Source: Cellulomonas sp. C5510
Lineage (GTDB): Bacteria > Actinomycetota > Actinomycetes > Actinomycetales > Cellulomonadaceae
Direction: 5' to 3'
DNA: 64,000 nt
Assembly: GCF_019797765.1 (NCBI RefSeq)
Contig: NZ_CP081862.1
Location: 1,302,001 to 1,366,000, forward strand
Part shown: positions 33,156 through 45,444 of the stretch, piece by piece
Layout of the letters: each line of letters begins with the position of its first letter
How positions within the stretch are numbered: the first letter of the stretch is position 1
The notes under the pieces: generated by a model
Told to the model about the DNA's origin: nothing
Databases searched by the model: none
The model's input: the letters and a program-made list of their open reading frames with translations, nothing else
Translations under genes and position numbers: made by a program

Positions 33156-33923
33156 GTGACGGCACCCGTCTTCCTGGCCGAGCCGGGCGGTCTCGCGGCA
33201 CTCGCGGCCGGCGACCTGTACCTGCTGGACGGCACCGAGGGCCGGCACGCGGGGGTCGTGCAGCGGCGGGCGCCGGGGGAGCGCGTCGACGTCGTGGACA
33301 CGGCCGGCGTGCGGCTGGTCGGCGAGGTCGAGCACGTGGGCCCCGAGGGCGTGCACCTGCGCGTCCGGCACGTCGTCGTGGAGGCACCTCCCGCGCCGCG
33401 GCTCGTCCTCGTGCAGGCCCTCGCCAAGGGCGACCGGGACGAGCTGGCGATCGAGGCGGCCACGGAGGTGGGTGCCGACGGCGTCGTGCCGTGGCAGGCC
33501 GAGCGGTCGGTCGTCGTGTGGCGCGGGGACCGGGCGGCGAAGAGCCGCGCGCGCTGGCTCGGCACGGTGCGGACGGCGGCGAAGCAGGCCCGCCGGGCGC
33601 ACGTCCCCGAGGTGGAGCTCGCGCTGGACTCCCCGGCGCTGGCGCGACGTGTCGGCGACGTGGTGGCCGCGGGCGGCGTCGCGCTGGTGCTGCACGAGGA
33701 GGCGACGGTGCCGCTGGGCGGGGCCGCGCTGCCCGCGGCGGGTGCCGGGACGGACGTCCTGGTCGTCGTCGGGCCGGAGGGCGGCATCTCGGAGCGGGAG
33801 GTCGCGGCGCTGGTCGGCGCGGGGGCGGTCACCGTCCGGCTCGGGCCGCACGTGCTGCGCACGTCGACGGCCGGCCCGGTGGCCCTGGGGCTGCTCGCGC
33901 AGCGGCTCGGGCGCTGGGGCTGA
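33156..33923 (+). CDS. rsmE: 16S rRNA (uracil(1498)-N(3))-methyltransferase
   Basis: A 255-residue RsmE, which methylates U1498 of 16S rRNA in the decoding region. It has the N-terminal PUA-like domain (EGRHAGVVQRRAPGERVDVVD). The SPOUT methyltransferase knot follows: LVQALAKGDRDELAIEAATEVG, DVLVVVGPEGGISEREV and VRLGPHVLRTSTAGPVALGLL, which form the SAM-binding trefoil. It is translationally close to dnaJ (GTG start 4 bases after its stop), the usual hrcA-dnaJ-rsmE operon. Confidence 0.95.
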   Translation: MTAPVFLAEPGGLAALAAGDLYLLDGTEGRHAGVVQRRAPGERVDVVDTAGVRLVGEVEHVGPEGVHLRVRHVVVEAPPAPRLVLVQALAKGDRDELAIEAATEVGADGVVPWQAERSVVVWRGDRAAKSRARWLGTVRTAAKQARRAHVPEVELALDSPALARRVGDVVAAGGVALVLHEEATVPLGGAALPAAGAGTDVLVVVGPEGGISEREVAALVGAGAVTVRLGPHVLRTSTAGPVALGLLAQRLGRWG

Positions 33924-33985
33924 GGCGCCCGCCCGGGACGTCGGTCCTGGGCCGTACGTCTCATCCGTGACCTGCGTCACGGTCC

Positions 33986-33991
33986 TAGCGT
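33986..33991 (+). promoter_or_regulatory. -10 box of the membrane pyrophosphatase gene
   Basis: TAGCGT at 33986-33991 would give a leader of about 34 bases with AGGGA before the GTG at 34032. Just upstream is the small palindrome CGTGAC-CTGC-GTCACG (33966-33981), in the -35 region, a possible operator. Confidence 0.45.
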
Positions 33992-34031
33992 CGAAGGTGG
34001 CAGCGAAGGCGCTCTCACCAGGGAACCGACC

Positions 34032-36773
<2,742 letters not shown>

Positions 36774-36779
36774 CCGGCC

Positions 36780-37838
36780 GTGCGGGTCGCGGTCAAGCAC
36801 GACGCGGTCCTCGTCGGGCCTGACGGGCAGGTCGCGGGGCACGACGCCGCGGCCACGCTCGTCCGGCGGCTGCTGCGGGTGTTCCCGGGGTCGGTGCTCG
36901 TCGGTCCGGGGCCGCGGCGGTGCGCGGGCTTCGACATGCTGCCGCTGGAGTTCCTCGACGGCGACGGCACGGTGGTCGTCACCATGGACGTGCTCGACTC
37001 GGTGCAGGTCTGGCAGACGCTGCGCGCGGGCGGGTGCGAGCGGCCGCAGATCATGAACTTCGTCTGGTGGGACGCGACCCGCTACCAGCACGACGTCGAG
37101 CGCGCGGCCCTGGCCCTGTCGTGCGCGCTGTTCCCGACGTTCGCGAACTCCGCCCGCACGGCCTCGGAGATCCGCGAGCTGGTGGCCCGCAGCACCGTGC
37201 CGGCGCTCGGGGAGCGGGCGCGGATCGCCTGGGTCAACCTCGGGTTCCGGGTCGACCACATCCGGCCGCGCCGGGAACCGCCGGTCCCCGTCGTGCTGTA
37301 CCCCGCGATCTACGTCTCGGAGCGCAAGCAGCCGCGGCTGTTCCTCGAGGTCGTGGACCGCGTGCACAAGCGGACGCCGATCCGGGTGGAGGCCCGCCTG
37401 CACGAGTCGCACCTCGTGTCCGAGACCGCCATGCGGATGTCCGAGCGGGACTGGTGCTGGGTGGGGCCGCTCACGTCCAGCCGCGACTCGTACTGGGAGG
37501 CGCTCGCGCGCACCACGGCGTTCCTGGCGACCGCCACCGAGGAGTCCTACGGCCTGGAGTACGTGGAGGCGCTCGCCGCCGGTGCCGTCGGGGTGTTCCC
37601 CGACCTGCCCTGGGCGCGGGCCCTGCTGCCCGAGGGGTACCCGTTCTGCTACCGGACTCCAGACGAGGCGGTCGACCTGCTGCACCGGGCGGTCACCGAC
37701 ACCGCGCGCTGCCGGAAGGAGCTCGACGCGGTGGCCGGCGGGTCGTTCGTGCAGTGGCTGATGACGCACCACGACGACGACACGTTCGACCGCGCGGTGG
37801 CCGAGCGGGTGGAGGAGTGGTTCGGCTCCGCGCACTGA
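36780..37838 (+). CDS. glycosyltransferase-like (GT4-type) protein
   Basis: A 352-residue protein, 6 bases behind hppA and probably in the same transcript. The C-terminal half has a GT-B Rossmann-like layout: VVLYPAIYVSERKQPRLFLEVVDRV, then ARTTAFLATATEESYGLEYVEALAAGAVGVFPDLPWARALLPEG. This resembles the nucleotide-sugar-binding E..G...EA..AG..V motif of GT4 enzymes. The N-terminal half (VAGHDAAATLVRRLLRVFPGSVLVG, IMNFVWWDATRYQHDVE) is less typical. No donor or acceptor can be named. The GTG start is at 36780. A strong bidirectional terminator follows. Confidence 0.65.
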   Translation: MRVAVKHDAVLVGPDGQVAGHDAAATLVRRLLRVFPGSVLVGPGPRRCAGFDMLPLEFLDGDGTVVVTMDVLDSVQVWQTLRAGGCERPQIMNFVWWDATRYQHDVERAALALSCALFPTFANSARTASEIRELVARSTVPALGERARIAWVNLGFRVDHIRPRREPPVPVVLYPAIYVSERKQPRLFLEVVDRVHKRTPIRVEARLHESHLVSETAMRMSERDWCWVGPLTSSRDSYWEALARTTAFLATATEESYGLEYVEALAAGAVGVFPDLPWARALLPEGYPFCYRTPDEAVDLLHRAVTDTARCRKELDAVAGGSFVQWLMTHHDDDTFDRAVAERVEEWFGSAH

Positions 37839-37861
37839 GCCGCGCGGCAGGGCCGGACGCG

Positions 37862-37901
37862 ACGGAGGCCCGCACCCCTCGCTCGGGGTGCGGGCCTCCG
37901 T
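37862..37901. terminator. bidirectional terminator between glycosyltransferase-like gene and pgi
   Basis: A perfect 17-bp stem (37862-37878 with 37885-37901, starting ACGGAGGCCC) with the 6-base loop TCGCTC lies between the two convergent genes. Confidence 0.85.
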
Positions 37902-37920
37902 CGTGACGCGTGCTCCGGGC

Positions 37921-39603
37921 TCAGCCCTGCCGCAGCTCCAGGTACCGCGCGATGAGGGCGCGCGTCGACGGGTCCTGCCCGTCGAGCGCCGCCGTGTCGC
38001 CCTCGACCGCCGGTGCGATCTCGAGCGCGAGCTTCTTGCCGAGCTCGACGCCCCACTGGTCGAACGAGTCGATGCCCCACACCACGCCCTGGACGAACGT
38101 GATGTGCTCGTACAGCGCGATCAGCTGGCCCAGCACCGACGGCGTGAGCGACGGCGCCAGGATCGACGTCGTCGGGCGGTTCCCGGAGAACACGCGGGCC
38201 GGGACGATCTCCTCCGGCGTGCCCTCGGCGCGCACCTCGTCCGCCGTCTTGCCGAACGCCAGCGCCTTGGTCTGCGCGAAGTAGTTCGCCAGGAACAGCG
38301 CGTGCACGTCGGTGCCGCCGTCCTGCAGCGGGTGCGCGGGGTTCGCGACAGCGATGAAGTCCGCCGGGATCAGCCGGGTGCCCTGGTGGATGAGCTGGTA
38401 GAACGCGTGCTGGCCGTTGGTGCCGGGCTCGCCCCAGAACACCTCGCCCGTCTCCGTCGTGACCGGCGTGCCGTCCCAGCGGACCGACTTGCCGTTCGAC
38501 TCCATGGTCAGCTGCTGCAGGTAGGCCGGGAACCGGTGCAGGTACTGGGCGTACGGCAGGACGGCGTGCGTGTGCGCGTCGAGGAAGTTCACGTACCAGA
38601 CGTTGAGCAGGCCCATGAGGACCGGCACGTTCTGCTCGAACGGCGTGCTGCGGACGTGCTCGTCGACGGCGTGGAAGCCCTCGAGCAGCTCGCCGAACGC
38701 GTCCGGGCCGATCGCGATCGCGAGCGAGGTGCCGATGGCGGAGTCGACGGAGTAGCGGCCGCCGACCCAGTCCCAGAACCCGAACGCGTTCTCCGGGTCG
38801 ATGCCGAACGCGGCGACCTTGTCGAGCGCCGTCGACACCGCGACGAAGTGCTTCGCGACGGCGCCGGTGCGGGCCTCCTCGGTGTCCTCGATCGCGCCGG
38901 CGGCGACCAGCCCGCGCCACAGCCAGTCACGGGCCAGGCGCGCGTTGGTCAGCGTCTCCAGGGTGCCGAACGTCTTGGACGCGACGATGAACAGCGTCGT
39001 CGTCGGGTCGAGGTCCTTCGTCTTCTCGGCGATGTCCGTCGGGTCGATGTTCGACACGAACCGGACCTCGAGGCCCTCCTGCACGTACGGCTTGAGCGCC
39101 TCGTACGCCATGACGGGGCCGAGGTCCGAACCGCCGATGCCGATGTTGACGACCGTCGCCACCCGCTCGCCGGTCACGCCCGTCCACTCGCCGGAGCGGA
39201 CCTTCTCCGCGAACGCGGCGACCTTGGCGAGCACCTCCTGCACGTCCGCGTCGACGTCCTGGCCGTCCACGACCAGCGGCGGCTCGGCGTCCGCGGGGCG
39301 CCGCAGGGCCGTGTGCAGCACCGCGCGGTCCTCGGTGACGTTGATGTGCTCGCCGGAGAACATCGCGTCCAGGCGGGTCTTGAGGTGCACCTCGTCGGCG
39401 AGCCGCGTCAGCAGCTCCAGGGTCTCGTCGGTGACGAGGTTCTTCGACAGGTCGACGGTGAGGTCCGCCACCTGCCGGGTCAGGCGGGTCGCACGCTCCG
39501 GGTCGGCGGCGAACCAGCCGCGCAGGTCCGGGGTCAGCGCGTCACGGTGCGCGGTCAGGGCGGTCCAGGCGCCGGTGGTGGTGGCGTCGACGGGTGCAGT
39601 CAC
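37921..39603 (-). CDS. pgi: glucose-6-phosphate isomerase
   Basis: A 560-residue phosphoglucose isomerase linking glucose-6-phosphate and fructose-6-phosphate. Family signatures include [74 protein letters not shown], and the catalytic Glu/His region [20 protein letters not shown]. The C-terminus [16 protein letters not shown] is complete. Start: GTG at 39603 with GAGAGGGA upstream. It converges on the glycosyltransferase-like gene, separated by the 17-bp terminator. Fructose-6-phosphate made by NagB in this window would enter metabolism at this enzyme's product. Confidence 0.96.
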   Translation of the reverse strand: MTAPVDATTTGAWTALTAHRDALTPDLRGWFAADPERATRLTRQVADLTVDLSKNLVTDETLELLTRLADEVHLKTRLDAMFSGEHINVTEDRAVLHTALRRPADAEPPLVVDGQDVDADVQEVLAKVAAFAEKVRSGEWTGVTGERVATVVNIGIGGSDLGPVMAYEALKPYVQEGLEVRFVSNIDPTDIAEKTKDLDPTTTLFIVASKTFGTLETLTNARLARDWLWRGLVAAGAIEDTEEARTGAVAKHFVAVSTALDKVAAFGIDPENAFGFWDWVGGRYSVDSAIGTSLAIAIGPDAFGELLEGFHAVDEHVRSTPFEQNVPVLMGLLNVWYVNFLDAHTHAVLPYAQYLHRFPAYLQQLTMESNGKSVRWDGTPVTTETGEVFWGEPGTNGQHAFYQLIHQGTRLIPADFIAVANPAHPLQDGGTDVHALFLANYFAQTKALAFGKTADEVRAEGTPEEIVPARVFSGNRPTTSILAPSLTPSVLGQLIALYEHITFVQGVVWGIDSFDQWGVELGKKLALEIAPAVEGDTAALDGQDPSTRALIARYLELRQG

Positions 39604-39712
39604 GGGGAGTCCCTCTCGGAAGCAGATCCAACGGGGACCACCGTATCCGCGCGCGCACCCCGGGCGAGCGGGACCGTCGGCCCCGCGGGCGGCGTCGGTC
39701 GCGTGAGCCGGC

Positions 39713-40762
39713 TCAGCCGCCCAGCGCCTCGCGCACCAGCGGCGCCACGCGCGTGCCGAGCAGCTCGATCGCGCGCAGGCTCTCGCGCTGCGGCACGCCG
39801 GACAGGTCCATCTGGAAGATCTGCCGGTCGTGGCCGAGCGCGCCGTGCAGGGCGACGATCCGCTCGGCGATCTCCTCGGGCGCGCCGACGAAGTACGCCC
39901 CGCCCGTGGCGGCCTGCGACTCGAAGGCGATGCGGTTGGGGATCGCGAACCCGCGCTCGGAGGCGATCCGGCGCATGGAGTCGAGCCAGTACGGGAAGAA
40001 GAAGTCGCGCGCCTGCTTGCCGTCCTCGGCGACGAACCCCATCCCGGCGACCTCGACGCGTCGCGTGGCCGGGTCGTGGCCGGCCTCCTCGTGGGCGCGG
40101 CGGTACAGCTGCACGAGCCCGGCGAAGTCGGCCGGGCGGCCGCCGATGATCGCGTACGACACGGGCAGCCCGAGCCGCCCGGCGCGCTCGGAGGACGCGG
40201 GGTTGCCGCCGGTCGCGATCGCGATGCGCAGGTGCTCCCCGAGCCCCGGCTTGTCGAGCGGGCGCGGCAGCACGTCGACGCCCTGCAGCGGCGGGCGGAA
40301 CCGGCCGGACCAGGTGACGGGGTTGCCGCGGTCGATGCGCAGCAGCAGGCGGATCTTCTCCTCGAACAGCGCGTCGTAGTCGTCCAGCGAGGCGCCGAAC
40401 AGGGGGTACGACTCGATGAACGAGCCGCGCCCGGCCAGCAGCTCCACCCGCCCGCCGGACAGCAGGTCCATCGTTGCGAACTGCTGGTACACCCGCACGG
40501 GGTCCTCGGTGGACAGCACGGTGACGGCGCTGCCGACGCTGATCCGCTCGGTCTGCGCGAGGGCGGCGGCGATGACGGTGGCGGGGGAGGAGATGGCGTA
40601 GTCGGGCCGGTGGTGCTCGCCGACGCCGACGTGGTCGAGGCCGACCTGCTCGGCCAGCCGGACGCGCTCGAGCACGTCGCGCAGCCGCTGGGCGGGGGAG
40701 GTCACCGCCCCGCTGACGGGGTCGGGGTGGATGTCGCCGAAGGTGTACAGACCGAGCTCCAT
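39713..40762 (-). CDS. LLM class flavin-dependent oxidoreductase
   Basis: A 349-residue luciferase-like oxidoreductase of the FMN-using alkanal-monooxygenase-like type. It opens [15 protein letters not shown] and contains [73 protein letters not shown], the standard barrel core. [32 protein letters not shown] resembles the cofactor phosphate loop. The substrate is unknown. The ATG at 40762 lacks a clear ribosome site. It is divergent from the ROK repressor gene across 131 bases. Confidence 0.85.
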   Translation of the reverse strand: MELGLYTFGDIHPDPVSGAVTSPAQRLRDVLERVRLAEQVGLDHVGVGEHHRPDYAISSPATVIAAALAQTERISVGSAVTVLSTEDPVRVYQQFATMDLLSGGRVELLAGRGSFIESYPLFGASLDDYDALFEEKIRLLLRIDRGNPVTWSGRFRPPLQGVDVLPRPLDKPGLGEHLRIAIATGGNPASSERAGRLGLPVSYAIIGGRPADFAGLVQLYRRAHEEAGHDPATRRVEVAGMGFVAEDGKQARDFFFPYWLDSMRRIASERGFAIPNRIAFESQAATGGAYFVGAPEEIAERIVALHGALGHDRQIFQMDLSGVPQRESLRAIELLGTRVAPLVREALGG

Positions 40763-40857
40763 GCGAGGTGGAGCGCTCGCGCGGGCGCGGGCATTCCGGG
40801 ACGCGTGTCACGCCGGTGAACGCGCGGTCACGATGTGGTCACGGTCACGGGAACTTC

Positions 40858-40889
40858 TTGACGGTAGTTAGTAAGGAAGGTCTACTAAC
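40858..40889 (+). promoter_or_regulatory. promoter and ROK-type operator of the amino-sugar operon repressor
   Basis: TTGACG (40858-40863), 17 bases, TCTACT (40881-40886): a good -35/-10 pair. The transcript would start at or next to the ATG at 40894. The perfect inverted repeat GTTAGTA-N9-TACTAAC (40867-40873 and 40883-40889) covers the spacer and -10. The sequence style matches operators bound by ROK-family repressors, so autoregulation by the next gene is likely. Confidence 0.75.
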
Positions 40890-40893
40890 AAAC

Positions 40894-42096
40894 ATGGCGG
40901 CGACAGAGACGACGCGGACGGCGCGTCCCGGGGCACCCGCGCCCCGGGGAGTGGGCCGGGCGCTGCGACCCACGGCGAAGGTGCTCCCCGAGCACGCCCG
41001 GGCGCACAACCGCGCGCTCGTCCTGCAGCACCTGTTCCACGAGGGGCCGTCGTCACGGGCCGACCTCGCCCGCAGCACCGGGCTGACCCGCGTCACCGTC
41101 TCGGACCTCGTCTCCGTCCTCATCTCCGAGGGCCTGGTGGAGGAGCTCGGCCTCCGGCCCGAGGGCCGCGTGGGCAAGCCCGCCACTCTCGTCGGGATGC
41201 GCACGGAGGAGTTCCACGTCGTCGCCGTCGACCTCGCGGACGACGCCAGCCTCCGCGGCGCCGTGATGACGCTCACCGGTGCCGTCGTGGCGCGCCGCGC
41301 CGTCTCGCTCGACGGGCGCACCGGGGACGCGGCCGTCGCCGTGCTCGAGGACCTGTGCCGTGAGCTGCTGGCAGCCGCCGACCGGCCCGTCGTGGGCGTG
41401 GGCATCGGGTCGCCCGGCGTCATCGACTCCTCCGGCTACGTCGTCGCGGCCCCCAACCGCGGGTGGTACGAGCTGCCGCTGGCCGCGCTCCTGACCGAGC
41501 GCCTCGGGGTCCCGGTCCAGGTCGCCAACGACGCCAACACCCACGCGCTGGGGGAGTACACGTACGGGGGTGCCACCGGCACCGGCCTCATGGTCGTCAC
41601 CGTCGGGCAGGGCGTCGGCGCCGGCATCGTCCTGGACGGCGCGCTCGTGCGCGGCCGCGGCGACGCGGCCGGGGAGATCGGGCACGTGACCGTGGTCGAC
41701 GACCGCGACGTCCGCGCCGGCGACCCGCTGCCGCAGCCCTGCGCGTGCGGGCGCGAGGGCTGTCTGGAGACCCTGCTGTCCCTGCCCGCCCTGCGCCGCG
41801 CCACGGCCGGCCGCACCCCCGAGGAGTCCGACGCGGTGCTCGCGTCGGTCGGACGGAAGCTGGGCATCGCCCTGGCTCCCGTCGTCAGCGCGCTCAACCT
41901 CGCCGAGGTCCTGCTCTCCGGTCCCCCGGAGCTGCTCGACGGAGCCCTCAGGGTGGAGGCGCTCGCCACCGTCCGGGCCCGGACCATGCCCCTGCTGGGG
42001 CAGGACCTCGTGCTGCGGATGGGCTCGCTGGACGAGGACGGGGCGCTCTCCGGCGCCGCGGCGCTCGTGCTGTCCGGTCAGCTCGGGGTCACGTGA
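40894..42096 (+). CDS. ROK family transcriptional repressor
   Basis: A 400-residue NagC/XylR-type regulator. Residues about 35-95 are a MarR-like winged helix (NRALVLQHLFHEGPSSRADLARSTGLTRVTVSDLVSVLISEGLVEEL). The rest is a sugar-kinase-like ROK domain: VVGVGIGSPGVID, VQVANDANTHALGEYTYGGA, GLMVVTVGQGVGAGIVLDGALVRG, and GEIGHVTV with the zinc site CACGREGCLETLLS. It heads a gene set for amino-sugar uptake and catabolism, so its ligand may be GlcNAc or GlcNAc-6-phosphate (inference). A matching palindromic operator covers its own promoter. Confidence 0.9.
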   Translation: MAATETTRTARPGAPAPRGVGRALRPTAKVLPEHARAHNRALVLQHLFHEGPSSRADLARSTGLTRVTVSDLVSVLISEGLVEELGLRPEGRVGKPATLVGMRTEEFHVVAVDLADDASLRGAVMTLTGAVVARRAVSLDGRTGDAAVAVLEDLCRELLAAADRPVVGVGIGSPGVIDSSGYVVAAPNRGWYELPLAALLTERLGVPVQVANDANTHALGEYTYGGATGTGLMVVTVGQGVGAGIVLDGALVRGRGDAAGEIGHVTVVDDRDVRAGDPLPQPCACGREGCLETLLSLPALRRATAGRTPEESDAVLASVGRKLGIALAPVVSALNLAEVLLSGPPELLDGALRVEALATVRARTMPLLGQDLVLRMGSLDEDGALSGAAALVLSGQLGVT

Positions 42097-42185
42097 CGAC
42101 CCCGAGCCGACCGCTTGCAGTGCCGGTACCACCACCCCGGCGACGCCCGGACGGGCCTCGCCTCGCATCAGGGAGGAACACCAAC

Positions 42186-43496
42186 GTGAAGATCGTACGG
42201 ATGGCAGCCGTCGGTGTGGCGGCGACGCTTGCGCTGACGGCGTGCTCGTCGGGCGACGACGGCGGCTCGACGTCGTCGGACGGCACCCCCGAGGCCGCGG
42301 ACATCACCCTCTGGCTCGCCGGCGCGGACACGCCCGACGAGCTGCGCGACTACCTCAAGACGACGTTCGAGGAGGAGAACCCCGGCTCGACGCTCACCAT
42401 CGAGGAGCAGGAGTGGGGCGACCTCGTCACGAAGCTGACGACCGCGCTGCCGGACGCCGCCAACACCCCCGACGTCGTCGAGATCGGCAACACGCAGTCG
42501 CCGACCTTCACCACGATCGGCGCGTTCCGCGACCTGACCCCGCTGTACGACGAGCTCGGCGGAGACGACCTGCTGCCGTCGTTCGTCGAGGTCGGCAAGG
42601 CGGACGGCAAGAACTACGCGCTGCCCTACTACTTCGGCTCGCGCCACATGTTCTACCGCAAGGACATCTGGTCGGCCGCGGGCCTCGAGCCGCCGACGAC
42701 CCTCGCCGAGTTCTCCGAGGACGTCACGAAGCTCCGCACCGACGCGCAGTCCGGGTTCGCCATCGGCGGCCAGGACTGGCGCAACGGCATCTCGTGGGTG
42801 TTCGCGAACGGCGGCGAGCTCGCCACGCAGGACGGCGGCGAGTGGACCTCCACGCTGTCCGACCCGAAGACGATCGAGGGTCTCGAGCAGTGGCAGGCCG
42901 TCTACGAGGGCTCGTCCAACGTGCCGGCCACCGAGCGCGACGTCGCCTACTGGGACTTCCTCAACGACGGCACCGACGGCGCCGCCCCGGCCGCCGCGAC
43001 GATCATGGCCCCGGGCTGGGCCCGCTGGTCCATCGGCGACCTGACGACGAACGACGCCGGCGAGGAGGTCCGCGACGGCATGACGGACACCAGCAAGTTC
43101 GGCATCTTCGCGCTCCCGGGCGCGGACGGCGGCCTCGCGCCGGTGTTCGCGGGCGGCTCGAACATCGCGATCTCGGCCCAGTCCCAGCACCCGGAGCTGG
43201 CCGAGAACCTCATGCGGATCATCTTCTCGCCCGAGTACCAGCAGATGCTCGGCGAGAACGGCCTCGGGCCGGCCAACTCGCAGTACGTCGACTCCCTGGG
43301 CGACGACGAGTTCGCGCAGACGATGATCGACACCGCCGCGGCGTCCAAGCTCACCCCGGCGGCGCCGGGCTGGGCCGCCGTCGAGGCGGCGTTCGTCTAC
43401 GAGGAGCTGTTCCAGAAGATCGCCGAGGGCGGTGACGTGACCGAGCTCGCCGCGCAGTACGACGAGCAGATCACGCCGATGCTGAACGGCCAGTGA
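42186..43496 (+). CDS. sugar ABC transporter substrate-binding lipoprotein
   Basis: A 436-residue extracellular binding protein of family 1 (MalE/UgpB-like). Signal peptide AAVGVAATLALTAC with the lipid-anchored Cys20, then an acidic Ser/Gly/Asp linker. The mature part begins ADITLWLAGADTPDELRDYL. NTPDVVEIGNTQSPTF, YALPYYFGSRHMFYRKDIW and GWARWSIGDL are typical of oligosaccharide or amino-sugar binders. Given the neighbouring kinase and nagB, the likely ligand is GlcNAc, glucosamine or a chito-oligosaccharide (inference). The GTG start follows AGGGAGGA. Confidence 0.9.
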   Translation: MKIVRMAAVGVAATLALTACSSGDDGGSTSSDGTPEAADITLWLAGADTPDELRDYLKTTFEEENPGSTLTIEEQEWGDLVTKLTTALPDAANTPDVVEIGNTQSPTFTTIGAFRDLTPLYDELGGDDLLPSFVEVGKADGKNYALPYYFGSRHMFYRKDIWSAAGLEPPTTLAEFSEDVTKLRTDAQSGFAIGGQDWRNGISWVFANGGELATQDGGEWTSTLSDPKTIEGLEQWQAVYEGSSNVPATERDVAYWDFLNDGTDGAAPAAATIMAPGWARWSIGDLTTNDAGEEVRDGMTDTSKFGIFALPGADGGLAPVFAGGSNIAISAQSQHPELAENLMRIIFSPEYQQMLGENGLGPANSQYVDSLGDDEFAQTMIDTAAASKLTPAAPGWAAVEAAFVYEELFQKIAEGGDVTELAAQYDEQITPMLNGQ

Positions 43497-43536
43497 CCGA
43501 CCGCCGGCCGGCACGTCGCCCGTCAGGAGAGAACGC

Positions 43537-44493
43537 ATGTCCACCACCGAGGCGCGCCCCGCGCCCCCCGCCGCCTCCCCGGCCGCGCCGCCTGCGGCCC
43601 GCCGGCGCCGCGGCCCCCGCGCCACCCCGTACGTCCTGCTCGTGCCCGCCGTGGCCGTTCTGCTGCTCGGCATGGGGTACCCGCTGTTCTGGCAGGTCGT
43701 CACGTCGCTGCAGGAGTTCGGACTCGCGCAGCAGTTCGGCCAGCCGCCCACCTTCGTCGGCCTCGACAACTACGCCCGCATCTTCAGCGACGACGCGCTG
43801 TGGGCGGTCGTCGTGCGGTCCGTCGTCTTCTGCCTCGTCAACGCCTTCGTCACCGTCGGCATCGGGGTGCTCCTCGCGCTGCTCATGAAGGCCGTGCACC
43901 CCGTCGTGCGGGTCGTGCTCCAGGTCGCCCTCCTGCTCGCGTGGGCGATGCCGCTCGTCGCCGCCGTCACCGTCTGGAAGTGGCTGTTCGACTGGCGCAC
44001 CGGCGTCGTCAACTGGCTGCTCGTCCAGGTCGGCTTCGACTCGTACGCCGGGCACTCGTGGCTCGCGCAGCCGCTGTCGTTCTTCTTCGTCGCGACCGTC
44101 GTCATCGTCTGGATGTCGGTGCCGTTCGTGGCGCTGTCCGTCTACGCCGCGCTCACGCAGGTGTCCGACGAGGTGCTCGAGGCCGCCCGCATCGACGGCG
44201 CCCGGCCCGCGCAGATCTTCTGGCACGTCACGATGCCGCTCGTGCGGCCCGTGCTGTCCATCGTGCTGCTGCTGCAGATCATCTGGGACCTGCGGGTGTT
44301 CGCGCAGATCCGGCTGCTGCAGGACAGCGGGGCCCCCGTCAGCGAGACGAACCTGCTGGGCAACTTCATCTTCGAGCTCGGCATCGGACGGCAGGACTTC
44401 GCGGGCGCCGCGGCGGTGTCGATCTTCGTGCTCGCGCTCACCGTGCTGCTCAGCTGGCCCTACGTCCGCAGCCTGCTCAAGGAGGACCGATGA
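43537..44493 (+). CDS. sugar ABC transporter permease (MalF/UgpA type)
   Basis: A 318-residue inner-membrane permease with six membrane segments. It carries the EAA loop that contacts the ATPase: LTQVSDEVLEAARIDGARPAQIFWHVTMPLVRP. The N-terminus is Pro/Ala/Arg-rich, and the first helix is TPYVLLVPAVAVLLLGMGYPLFW. The end ATGA overlaps the second permease start. No ATPase gene is in the operon, so a shared ATPase of the MsiK type is probably used (common in actinobacteria). Confidence 0.92.
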   Translation: MSTTEARPAPPAASPAAPPAARRRRGPRATPYVLLVPAVAVLLLGMGYPLFWQVVTSLQEFGLAQQFGQPPTFVGLDNYARIFSDDALWAVVVRSVVFCLVNAFVTVGIGVLLALLMKAVHPVVRVVLQVALLLAWAMPLVAAVTVWKWLFDWRTGVVNWLLVQVGFDSYAGHSWLAQPLSFFFVATVVIVWMSVPFVALSVYAALTQVSDEVLEAARIDGARPAQIFWHVTMPLVRPVLSIVLLLQIIWDLRVFAQIRLLQDSGAPVSETNLLGNFIFELGIGRQDFAGAAAVSIFVLALTVLLSWPYVRSLLKEDR

Positions 44494-45443
44494 GCTCCGT
44501 CGAGACCGGCGCCGCTGCCGCGCCGGCCCGCCCCGTCGCCGCCGGAGCCGCCCGCGGCGGGACGCCCGCCGCGCCGGTGAGCCGCCGCCCCGCCGCGCGT
44601 CCTCGCGTGCGCCGCCGCCTCGGTCGCGTGCTGCTCGGCGCGCTCGGCGTCGCCGTCGCCGCCCTGTGGGCGTTCCCCGTCTACTGGATGGTGCTGTCGG
44701 CGCTGACGCCCGACGCGCGCCTGCGGTCCGCGACGCCGTCGTTCCTGCCGACCAGCCCGACGCTCGCCAACTTCCGCGCCGTGCTGGAGGGCGGCTCGTT
44801 CGGGTCGGCCCTGCGCATGAGCCTCGCGATCACCGGCACGACCGTCGTCGCCGTGCTCGTGTTCGCGTTCCTGGCCGCACTGGCCATCAGCCGGTTCCGG
44901 TTCCGCGGGCGCCTGACGTTCGTCGTGGCGGTGCTGTTCGTGCAGATGCTGCCCGCCGAGGGCCTGTTCATCGCGCAGTACAAGATGCTGTCCACCGCCG
45001 GGCTGCTCAACAGCGTCATCGGCGTCTCGGTGCTGTACACCGCCGCCGTCGTGCCCTTCACCATCTGGATGCTGCGGGGGTTCGTGGCCGGCGTGCCCAT
45101 CGAGCTCGAGGAGGCCGCCATGGTGGACGGCCTGTCGCGCACCCGGGCGTTCCTGCGGATCACGTTCCCGCTGCTGGCCCCCGGGCTCGTGGCCTCCGGC
45201 GTGTACGCGTTCCTGCAGGCGTGGAACGAGTTCACGGTCGCGCTGGTCGCCCTGCCCGCCGAGTCCGCGCGGACCCTGCCGCTGTGGCTGCGCTCGTTCC
45301 TCGCCGCGAGCACCAACCGGGGCGTCGACTGGGGCGAGGTCATGGCCGCGTCCACGCTCATCGCCGTGCCCGTCATCGTGTTCTTCCTCGTCGTCCAGGG
45401 CAGGATGACCTCGGGGCTGGTGTCCGGAGCGGTGAAGGGCTGA
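44490..45443 (+). CDS. sugar ABC transporter permease (MalG/UgpE type)
   Basis: A 317-residue permease, the partner of the preceding gene. After a long Ala/Pro/Arg-rich cytoplasmic start come six helices, the first VAVAALWAFPVYWMVLSALTP. The EAA motif is GVPIELEEAAMVDGLSRTRAFLRITFPLLAPG. FLQAWNEFTVALVAL is typical of MalG-like proteins. The ATG overlaps the upstream stop by four bases (ATGA), indicating translational coupling. The following kinase gene starts one base after its stop. Confidence 0.92.
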   Translation: MSSVETGAAAAPARPVAAGAARGGTPAAPVSRRPAARPRVRRRLGRVLLGALGVAVAALWAFPVYWMVLSALTPDARLRSATPSFLPTSPTLANFRAVLEGGSFGSALRMSLAITGTTVVAVLVFAFLAALAISRFRFRGRLTFVVAVLFVQMLPAEGLFIAQYKMLSTAGLLNSVIGVSVLYTAAVVPFTIWMLRGFVAGVPIELEEAAMVDGLSRTRAFLRITFPLLAPGLVASGVYAFLQAWNEFTVALVALPAESARTLPLWLRSFLAASTNRGVDWGEVMAASTLIAVPVIVFFLVVQGRMTSGLVSGAVKG

Positions 45444-45444
45444 C

